This document shows, piece by piece, positions 26,610 through 33,735 of a DNA stretch of 64,000 nt (within the stretch, counting starts at the first letter, position 1; every line of letters begins with the position of its first letter). The notes under the pieces were generated by a model that was given only the letters and a program-made list of their open reading frames with translations, made no database searches and was not told the DNA's origin. The stretch lies in the NCBI GenBank assembly GCA_046080125.1, contig JBJTTJ010000221.1, positions 1 to 64,000 on the forward strand, read 5' to 3'. The position numbers and the translations under genes are program-made. Source of the stretch: Cuspidothrix sp046080125. Lineage in GTDB: Bacteria; Cyanobacteriota; Cyanobacteriia; Cyanobacteriales; Nostocaceae.

Positions 26610-27427
26610 CATATTTTCCCAAACTCCTGAATTACTTGCTTTGTAATTTCTTGAATTGCTGCTAAAGTCGGTGGCATAGTTTCGTTTTCCATTCCCAACC
26701 ATAAAAGATATTCAATATTCCCCGCAGGTCCAGTGATTGGCGACCAAGTTAAACCTTTATATTTCCATCCTAATTCTAAAGACCCTTGCATGACCTGAAA
26801 AATCGCATCAGCTTGGTCATTATGATCGCGGACAACGCCCTTTTTACCTATCCGAGACTTGCCAACTTCAAATTGTGGTTTCACTAGGCATACAGCCTCT
26901 CTTGGAGCTTGTGTCAATCCCCATACCGCCGGCAAAATTTTAGTTAAAGAAATAAACGATACATCCACAACTACCAAATCAGGAAATACGGCATTTTCAG
27001 CATATAAATCCTCTGGTTGTAGTTGGCGTAAATTGGTACGTTCCTTTAAAATTACCCGTTGATCATTTCTAATTTTCCAGTCAACTTGTCCATAACCAAC
27101 ATCTACGCCATAAACTTGTTTTGCACCGGCTTGTAATAAACAATCTGTAAACCCACCTGTTGAAATTCCGCCGTCTAAACAAATGCGGTTAACTACGGAA
27201 ATTTTAAAAAATTCCAAAGCTTTCGCTAGTTTTTCTCCACCACGAGAAACAAAAGGAGGACGTTCTTTAATATGAATTTGTGCTGTAATATCAACTTCTG
27301 TCCCGATTTTATCAACCTGATGTTGATTCACCATCACCTCCCCGGCCTGAATTAACCGTTGTGCTTGCTGACGGGAGGGACATAATCCCAAATCTACTAA
27401 TAATGTATCCAATCGTTGTTTAGCCAA
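26609..27427 (-). CDS. tlyA: TlyA family rRNA 2'-O-methyltransferase
   Basis: A 272-residue protein with an N-terminal S4 RNA-binding domain (MAKQRLDTLLVDLGLCPSR, then QRLIQAGEVMVNQH) and a C-terminal FtsJ-like methyltransferase domain. The SAM loop appears as CLDGGISTGGFTDCLLQAGA. The motif X-type PFVSRGGEKLAKAL and a later VKPQFEVGK block with its catalytic-type Lys fit the K-D-K-E family. TlyA enzymes 2'-O-methylate cytidines in 16S and/or 23S rRNA. Cyanobacterial members are often labelled haemolysin A by old homology. Length is normal, so the repeat that overlaps its stop codon did not shorten it much. Confidence 0.92.
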   Translation of the reverse strand: MAKQRLDTLLVDLGLCPSRQQAQRLIQAGEVMVNQHQVDKIGTEVDITAQIHIKERPPFVSRGGEKLAKALEFFKISVVNRICLDGGISTGGFTDCLLQAGAKQVYGVDVGYGQVDWKIRNDQRVILKERTNLRQLQPEDLYAENAVFPDLVVVDVSFISLTKILPAVWGLTQAPREAVCLVKPQFEVGKSRIGKKGVVRDHNDQADAIFQVMQGSLELGWKYKGLTWSPITGPAGNIEYLLWLGMENETMPPTLAAIQEITKQVIQEFGKI

Positions 27428-27747
27428 TGTTACTTTCTCACCTGTGTTTACGTACTTTACCTATCAAAAACCCCAACCCCCCCCGCAAACCAGGAGGGGG
27501 CTGAGGATGTATCTGATCCAAATGCATACCGCTATATGTAGATTTAATTGGTTGTAGGGTGTTTCAAACAGCATAAATCATGCAAGTTGCTAGTTATATT
27601 GGGACAATCAAAGGTTTTGATTGCTGTCACCTGTCACCCACTATAAATTTATAATTTTTAACGATAATACTGTAAATATTTATGATATATATAAAGCACG
27701 GTATTCCTACTTTAAAACCGTAGATTATTTGTAGAGGTGTAGCATCA
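27428..27747. other. Promoter region between divergent tlyA and cysA
   Basis: About 320 bases between divergent genes. It contains a C-rich/G-rich inverted pair (AACCCCCCCC... and AGGAGGGGGC around 27473-27500) and AT-rich DNA upstream of cysA. No gene or assignable operator was recognised. Confidence 0.45.
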
Positions 27748-28764
27748 GTGGGCATAGTAGTTGAAAACGTCTCTAAACAATTTGGTAGTTTCCAAGCAGT
27801 TGAACAGGTAAATCTGGAAATTCAAAGCGGTTCGCTGGTAGCTTTACTCGGTCCATCGGGATCTGGTAAATCTACCCTATTGCGGTTGATAGCAGGTTTA
27901 GAAACACCGGATAGGGGGAAAATTATTCTTACGGGTAAGGATGCAACTTATCAAAGTGTGCAAGAACGGAATATTGGCTTTGTTTTTCAGCACTATGCCC
28001 TATTTAAACATTTAACAGTTCGTAAAAACATCGCCTTTGGGTTAGAAATTCGCAAAGCCCCGAAAAAGAAAATTGAAGCCAGAGTAGAACAGTTGCTAGA
28101 ATTAGTACAATTGAGTGGATTAGGCGATCGCTATCCTTCTCAACTCTCAGGTGGACAAAGACAAAGGGTAGCACTAGCTAGAGCATTGGCCGTAGAACCC
28201 AATGTATTATTATTAGATGAACCATTTGGCGCTCTTGATGCCAAAGTCCGTAAAGACTTACGAGCTTGGTTACGCGGTCTCCATGATGAATTTCATGTCA
28301 CCACAGTTTTTGTTACCCATGATCAAGAAGAAGCTATGGAAGTTGCTGACGAGATTGTAGTCATGAATAAAGGCAAAGTAGAACAGGTAGGAACACCCGC
28401 CGCCATTTATGATCATCCTGCTTCTGCATTTGTGATGAGCTTTATTGGACCAGTAAATGTCCTACCCAGTTCTGCCAAAATTTTCCAAAGTAGCGGTTTG
28501 CAATTAGCACATCCAGAAACATTTTTACGCCCCCAAGATATCATCATCGAAACCGTGAGTAATGGAATAACTGCACAAGCTACAGTTAGCAGAATCATCC
28601 ATTTAGGCTGGGAAATTCAAGTAGAATTAACCTTAGATGACGGGCAAAAGATGATCGCACATTTAACAAGAGAACGGTTTGATGAATTAAAATTAGAACC
28701 CCAACACAAGGTTTACGTTAAGCCAAAAGACGCTAAATCTTTTCCTCTTTATTATTCGATTTAG
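27748..28764 (+). CDS. cysA: Sulfate/thiosulfate ABC transporter ATPase (CysA)
   Basis: A 338-residue ATP-binding subunit starting at GTG. Walker A is GPSGSGKSTLLRLIAG, the Q-loop is FVFQHYALFKHLTV, the signature is LSGGQRQRVALARAL, Walker B is LLLDEPFGALDAKVRK and the switch His is FVTHDQEEAMEVADE. The C-terminal TOBE-like domain (FLRPQDIIIE, then the RIIHLGWEIQVEL segment) and the FIGPVNVLP junction are typical of CysA. It would power sulfate uptake with CysT, CysW and a binding protein, none of which are in the window. Molybdate or iron ATPases of the same subfamily are the alternatives. Confidence 0.87.
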   Translation: MGIVVENVSKQFGSFQAVEQVNLEIQSGSLVALLGPSGSGKSTLLRLIAGLETPDRGKIILTGKDATYQSVQERNIGFVFQHYALFKHLTVRKNIAFGLEIRKAPKKKIEARVEQLLELVQLSGLGDRYPSQLSGGQRQRVALARALAVEPNVLLLDEPFGALDAKVRKDLRAWLRGLHDEFHVTTVFVTHDQEEAMEVADEIVVMNKGKVEQVGTPAAIYDHPASAFVMSFIGPVNVLPSSAKIFQSSGLQLAHPETFLRPQDIIIETVSNGITAQATVSRIIHLGWEIQVELTLDDGQKMIAHLTRERFDELKLEPQHKVYVKPKDAKSFPLYYSI

Positions 28765-28976
28765 GGAAGAGCTAATACTTCGGTCTACTTAGAGGCTGTT
28801 TTAAAATCTGTGGTTGATGTATCAAATATTTCTACCCCACCCTAACTCCACCCTTACTAAGGGGAGGGAACTGGATTTTTACAATTTCTCCTCTTGAATA
28901 AGGGGTGATGAAAATTAGGGTTTAACAAGCTTAGTAATCAGAAGAGGCAAGAGGCAAGATATTTACCAATTACCAA

Positions 28977-29972
28977 TTAAATCAAAGATTTTACTCTTTC
29001 AGATTCCTTACCTAATCCTACCAATTGGGCACTGTATTCCCACATCATTTTACCTTTTTCGTCATCTCGTGCTTGGGGGGAAACCCTTTGCACAAAAGAT
29101 TCCCGCCCTTCTTTTTGGCGATTTCCCCAACTCCAGTAAATACCAGATTGTTTGTATTCAGGATCAGCTACTACCATAGCTACGCGTTCTCCTGATAATT
29201 CTTCAGTGACAAATCCCCCAGTAATATACTTTTGGAAAATGGGGAAAAGTTTCTGAAATAAAGGATAGTGATTACGGAATAAAGCCGTTGTAGCCACACA
29301 ACCGGGATAAAGAGAACTGAAGGTAATTCCAGTAGATTCATGATAACGGTTATGTAGTTCTCTCATGGTGAGAACATTGCATACTTTACTGTCTTTGTAA
29401 GCCTTAACCGGTTCAAATTGCTTACCATTAATCATGGTAATGGGATTTTGGAAACCTGCCGCAAAACCTTCAAATTTACCTAAATCTGGGCGAGGGGGAA
29501 TTTTACCACCTAATTCATCTGGGTTATGGGTAACAGTTCCTAGAATGACTAATCTTTTATCAGTAGCGGATGACTTTTGTAAATCTGCCAGCATCAAGTT
29601 ACACAGTAGAAAATGTCCTAAGTGATTGGTAGTGACAGTTAATTCATATCCTTCGGGAGAAAATAGAGGTTCTTTAATTAAAGGCATATAAATGGCAGCA
29701 TTGCAAACCAAAGCTTCCAAGGATTTACCCGTAGCTCTGAAGTTATTCACAAACTGTCTTACACTCTCTAAAGAGCCTAAGTCAATGTGCATGAGTGTAT
29801 AGCTATTGGGGGGCATTCCCACACTCTGAGCCGCTTTTTCAGCTTTAATCAAGTCTCGACAAGCCATAATCACGTGCCATTTTCCTCTATTGGCTAAGGC
29901 CTTTGCTGCTTGTAAACCAACTCCCGAAGAAGCACCTGTGATAATTACTGTTGACTGACGATTTTGTTCCAT
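28977..29972 (-). CDS. por: Light-dependent protochlorophyllide oxidoreductase (LPOR)
   Basis: A 331-residue short-chain dehydrogenase family enzyme that reduces protochlorophyllide to chlorophyllide using NADPH and light. The cofactor motif is TGASSGVGLQAAKAL (about 12-26). The catalytic Tyr and Lys are in VKAYKDSKVCN, the photoenzyme's YxxxK. The LPOR-specific segments TTNHLGHFLLCNLML and YPGCVATTALFRNHYPLFQ confirm it is not a general SDR. The C-terminal SGIYWSWGNRQKEGRESF is likewise typical. Length is normal for cyanobacteria. It is monocistronic, with other chlorophyll genes (chlM) elsewhere in the window. Confidence 0.96.
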   Translation of the reverse strand: MEQNRQSTVIITGASSGVGLQAAKALANRGKWHVIMACRDLIKAEKAAQSVGMPPNSYTLMHIDLGSLESVRQFVNNFRATGKSLEALVCNAAIYMPLIKEPLFSPEGYELTVTTNHLGHFLLCNLMLADLQKSSATDKRLVILGTVTHNPDELGGKIPPRPDLGKFEGFAAGFQNPITMINGKQFEPVKAYKDSKVCNVLTMRELHNRYHESTGITFSSLYPGCVATTALFRNHYPLFQKLFPIFQKYITGGFVTEELSGERVAMVVADPEYKQSGIYWSWGNRQKEGRESFVQRVSPQARDDEKGKMMWEYSAQLVGLGKESERVKSLI

Positions 29973-30101
29973 CGCTTTAGACTCCTTTGACTATAGGTTA
30001 ATTAAAAAACAGTTTATATGATCTGTAATAATCTCATACTTTGGAAATTTCTATAGTAATACTCAATGAGTAGTTAACACAATGTAATTGAGTAAGTATT
30101 T

Positions 30102-30209
30102 AGCTATAGCACTTGTTTCCAGATCCCCGACTTCTAAGATAGATTTATCATTTCCGAATACAATCAATCAAAGAAATCAGGGATCTGGGCATAAACAAGT
30201 GCTATGGCT
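30102..30209. mobile_element. MITE-like long hairpin, nested CCCCGACTTC repeat
   Basis: About 108 bases with inverted ends AGCTATAGCACTTGTTT (30102-30118) and AAACAAGTGCTATGGCT (30193-30209), and inner arms CAGATCCCCGACTTCT / AGAAATCAGGGATCTGG. Nearly the whole element can fold into one long hairpin. Its right end contains the stop codon of the small minus-strand frame at 30202-30441, so it may have truncated that gene. Confidence 0.7.
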
Positions 30210-30441
30210 GAATACCTACAAATTTAGCTAATAACTCCTGGCGGGATAATTGGAGAAGTAAAGGAGTAAATTCTTCTCTGGACATGGCAATTAGGGGATT
30301 GATAATTCTTGTTAATTCCCCATCAATTTGACCGAAACGCACTTGCAAAATACTTTCAATCATAGCGCGTCTTTCTCTTTGTTTCGGGTGTAATAGGAAG
30401 CTGATGAATGGCAATGATGACAGTTTTGAATCCTTCCCCAA
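30202..30441 (-). CDS. Small hypothetical protein, possible C-terminal remnant of an Rpn/DUF4351-type protein
   Basis: A 79-residue open frame. The stretch AMIESILQVRFGQIDGELTR followed by MSREEFTPLLLQLSRQELLA resembles, from memory, the C-terminal tail (DUF4351-like) of cyanobacterial Rpn/PD-(D/E)XK nuclease-transposase proteins. Those are around 250-300 residues, so the nuclease domain would be missing. The N-terminal 30 residues look unrelated. The last residues and the stop lie inside the right arm of a MITE-like hairpin. I regard it as a remnant rather than a working gene, with low certainty. Confidence 0.35.
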   Translation of the reverse strand: MGKDSKLSSLPFISFLLHPKQRERRAMIESILQVRFGQIDGELTRIINPLIAMSREEFTPLLLQLSRQELLAKFVGIQP

Positions 30442-30500
30442 AAAAATAAATACCTTTGCCCTTTGCTATCCTTAAAACCATAAAAACAGCCACAATATAC

Positions 30501-30525
30501 GGGTTTAGCATTGCTAAACCCCTAC
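30501..30525. repeat. GGGTTTAGCA / TGCTAAACCC palindrome downstream of gatA
   Basis: Palindrome with arms GGGTTTAGCA / TGCTAAACCC and a CCTAC end, 18 bases past the gatA stop. It shares the GGG...CCCCTAC frame of the AATTCATGAATT family but has a different core. It could act as a transcription end for gatA. Confidence 0.65.
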
Positions 30526-30542
30526 AAAAAACAACTTAAAAA

Positions 30543-32000
30543 CTAGACAATTTTGGGTTTTTGTAAATGCCAATTAGTTGATTGTTCATAGGCATAAGCC
30601 ACTTGAAAAAGTTGTTCTTCTCCGAGAACTTTACCTATGATTTGTAATCCAATGGGTAGCCCTTTACTATCTACACCACAAGGTAAACTAATCCCTGGTA
30701 AACCAGCTAGATTCACAGGAATAGTCATTAAATCATTTAAGTACATACTCAAAGGATCGGTAGTTTTTTCCCCGGCTTTAAATGCTGTAGTGGGTGCTGT
30801 GGGACAAACTAAAACATCGAGGGTTTCAAAAGCTTTTTCAAAGTCTTGTTTAATTAAGGTGCGGACTTTTTGCGCTTTCAAATAATAGGCATCATAATAA
30901 CCAGCAGAAAGGGCATAAGTACCAATCATAATCCGGCGTTTGACTTCTGCCCCAAAACCTTGAGAGCGAGTTTTTGTATACATTGATAACAGATTATCTG
31001 CATCAGGGGAACGCAAACCATATTTAACACCGTCATAACGCGCTAAGTTAGCCGATGCTTCGGAAGGGGCGATAATATAGTAGGTTGGCAGACCATAGCG
31101 GAAACTGGGACAGGAAATAGAGTGAATTTCTGCACCTAGTTCTTGAAGTATATCAATGGCCTTAGTGACAGCAGCTTCTACTTCTGGATCTAAACCGTCA
31201 CCAAAGGTTTCAGTAATTACACCAATTCTTAATTTTTTCCTAATCAGGTCAGGTGTTAAACTAGCCCCATAGTCAGGAATTGGGACGTTGAGACTGGTAG
31301 AGTCTTGTGGATCATAACCTGCGATCGCACTCAATAATATCGCCGTATCTTCCACACTGCGTCCAAATGGTCCAATTTGGTCAAGAGACGAAGCATAAGC
31401 CACCAACCCATAACGGGAAACTAACCCATAGGTCGGTTTCATCCCCACCACACCGCAAAAAGAAGCCGGCTGGCGAATTGAACCCCCCGTATCCGAACCC
31501 AGGGAAACCACACATTCATCTGCTGCTACTGCTGCTGCTGAACCACCGGAAGAACCACCAGGAACACGGGATAAATCCCAAGGATTAGCGGTAACTTGAT
31601 AAGCGGAGTTTTCTGTAGAACTCCCCATTGCAAACTCATCTAAGTTAGTTTTACCCACCATAACCGTCCCAGCATCAGCTAGTTTTTGGGTGACAGTTGA
31701 CTCGTAAGGTGGTACAAAATTTTCCAAAATCCGGGAAGCGCAGGTAGTGACAATCCCCTGAGTACACAAATTATCTTTAATTCCGATGGGAATCCCCGCC
31801 AAGAGTCCAATTTCTTCTCCCGCAGCGACTTTTGCATCCACAGCTTGAGCTTGTTTTAAGGCTTGTTCTGCTGTGACAGTGAGGAAACTGTGTAGTTTTG
31901 GTTCTAACTCTTGAATCCGATTTAATGCTTCTTGGGTAATTTCAACGGCAGAACGTTCTTTATTGATTATCTGTTCGTGCAACTTGCGGATGGATGCCAT
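30543..32000 (-). CDS. gatA: Asp-tRNA(Asn)/Glu-tRNA(Gln) amidotransferase subunit A
   Basis: A 485-residue amidase-signature enzyme that hydrolyses glutamine to supply ammonia for amidating misacylated Glu-tRNA(Gln) and Asp-tRNA(Asn). The Ser-cis-Ser-Lys triad is visible: Lys in AGIPIGIKDNLC, and the two serines in RVPGGSSGGSAAAVAA and SLGSDTGGSIRQPA. Length is normal (about 485). GatB and GatC are not in the window, which is usual in cyanobacteria where the genes are scattered. It is monocistronic. Confidence 0.96.
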   Translation of the reverse strand: MASIRKLHEQIINKERSAVEITQEALNRIQELEPKLHSFLTVTAEQALKQAQAVDAKVAAGEEIGLLAGIPIGIKDNLCTQGIVTTCASRILENFVPPYESTVTQKLADAGTVMVGKTNLDEFAMGSSTENSAYQVTANPWDLSRVPGGSSGGSAAAVAADECVVSLGSDTGGSIRQPASFCGVVGMKPTYGLVSRYGLVAYASSLDQIGPFGRSVEDTAILLSAIAGYDPQDSTSLNVPIPDYGASLTPDLIRKKLRIGVITETFGDGLDPEVEAAVTKAIDILQELGAEIHSISCPSFRYGLPTYYIIAPSEASANLARYDGVKYGLRSPDADNLLSMYTKTRSQGFGAEVKRRIMIGTYALSAGYYDAYYLKAQKVRTLIKQDFEKAFETLDVLVCPTAPTTAFKAGEKTTDPLSMYLNDLMTIPVNLAGLPGISLPCGVDSKGLPIGLQIIGKVLGEEQLFQVAYAYEQSTNWHLQKPKIV

Positions 32001-32379
32001 AATTGTTCTCTTTATTAATCAAGTCATTGATTTTAACACTTACAGGGCTGGGGATTGTGTGGTAGAAGTTATTCTTGTACATATAGTTACTGAAAATATG
32101 TTTAATGGTGGCAGGAGTTGAACACAAGGCCGATGACGGGGGGATTTAGACCGAGTAAAATTCATCTGCTATGGCAATTCTGAACGGTTCGTGATGAAAT
32201 ACTGAAATAGCAAAATAGCAAATTTTGGAACTAGGTTGCGGGTGTGGAGATGTGGATGCAATTATTAGAGAATTTTATCACAAACAGTAAATAAGCACGT
32301 GAAATTAAGCTTATTATATCCCACATTCCGCGCCCACCAGTATCACAATCGGCAATTTCGGATTTTTGAATACCTTTGA
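32001..32379. other. Intergenic region upstream of gatA and the exoprotein remnant
   Basis: About 380 bases. The part near 32001 should hold the gatA promoter. The rest shows no open frame that I recognise and may be eroded 5' sequence of the exoprotein pseudogene, although I could not align it to anything. A TGCCACCA-like motif on the minus strand near 32108 is not part of a foldable tRNA. Confidence 0.4.
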
Positions 32380-33735
32380 GAACTAATTGGTACTGCAACT
32401 CAAGCGTCTAAGGATGCAATAGTAGGACCTAGTGGTTTATTCACTAGTACATCAGGAATAGGAAATGCAGGATCAGTAGGAATTGAAACTGAGAATTTGA
32501 CAATTAAAAATGGATCTCAAATATCTAGTGGTACTTCAAAAAATAGTACAGGTCAAGGTAGTAATGTAGATATTAAAACCAATATCCTTTCTTTAGATAA
32601 TAATGCGAAAATTTCCACTGCTACCCTTGGTAAAGGGAATGCTGGAAGTATTTTAGTGCAAAATGCAAATTCTGTTACTGTTAATAATAATAGTATAATT
32701 TCTAGTGCTATCCAAACTGGAGCAGTTGCTAGTCAGCCTAGTAATATTGAAATTCAAACTAAGTCACTTTCCTTAAATGAAAATTCCCAAATCATTGCAA
32801 GTACATCAGGAACAGGAGATGCCGGACAAGTAAATATTTCTCATGCTGAAATAATTACTCTAAATAATAATAGTTCGATTTCTACGTCTACTAATGATGG
32901 GGGAAATGGTCAAGGTGGAAATATAGATATTCAAACTAATTTATTCTCAGTAAATAATGGTTCACAAATTCTGGCTAAAACAGTCGGCAATGGAGATGCG
33001 GGTAATATAAGTTTGACTGTACCAATAGAGGTAAATATTTCTGATGCTAATAGCGGTTTATTTAGTCTAACAGAATCCAGCCTTGGTAAAGGTGGGAAAA
33101 TTCAAGTTAATACTAACACTTTTAATATTACCAAAGAAGCTATATTAAATGCAGGGACAACGGCAGATAGTTTGGGCGGAAATATTATTATAAAAGCTAA
33201 TGATTTTAATGCCAGTTCAGGAGGAAAATTAATTACAACTACTTCTGGTAAAGGACGAACGGGAGACATTTCTTTGAATACTACTAAGAGTATTTTATTA
33301 TCAGGTAACAGTAGTGGGGTGTTTGCTAACACCCAGAGCGGCTCTAATGGAGATGGGGGAAATGTCTTTGCTAATTCTGTTCAACTTAGTATCACAGATG
33401 GGGCAGGTGTTGGAGTTGATAGTCAAGGCACAGGTAACGGTGGCAACATTCAGATTCAAGTAGGTTCAATTACCCTCGACCGTAAAGCCTTCATTTCCGC
33501 TACTACAGCCAGTAGTGAAGGCGGTAATATTAATTTGCAAGTGCAGAATACTTCTTTGGGTATACCGATGCTGCTGATGGGTAACAACAGTTTTATCACC
33601 GCTACTGCTGGAAACAATGGCAATGGTGGCAACATCAATATAGATGCACCATTTATCGTCGCCTTCTCCACAGAAAATAGCGACATTACAGCTAATGCCT
33701 TCCAAGGTCGAGGTGGTAATATCCAAATCCGTGTA
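32380..33735 (+). pseudogene. Filamentous-haemagglutinin-type (two-partner secretion) exoprotein fragment
   Basis: About 450 codons of beta-helix repeat sequence, rich in Asn, Ser, Thr and Gly. About twelve degenerate repeats follow the pattern of cyanobacterial TPS exoproteins: G-x-G-N-A-G, then a hydrophobic strand, then NNNSxIS. Examples are SGLFTSTSGIGNAGS, NAKISTATLGKGNAGSILVQ and GNGGNINIDAPFIVAF. There is no signal peptide and no TPS secretion domain. The open frame begins right after an in-frame TGA (32377-32379). Homology ends near NIQI at about 33733, where the sequence switches abruptly to the antisense of the neighbouring CHASE2 gene. Both ends are therefore lost. The intact protein would have been exported through a FhaC/ShlB-type outer-membrane partner. 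Confidence 0.75.

Noticed and set aside
27473..27500. C8/G5 inverted pair after tlyA's start region as a terminator
   Set aside because: It lies upstream of both divergent genes and has no T-run, so it is unlikely to terminate either transcript.
32100..32160. Possible tRNA 3' end or attachment site on the minus strand (GTTCAACTCCTGCCACCA)
   Set aside because: The supposed T-arm does not pair and no acceptor, D or anticodon arm can be folded. The CCA is probably chance.
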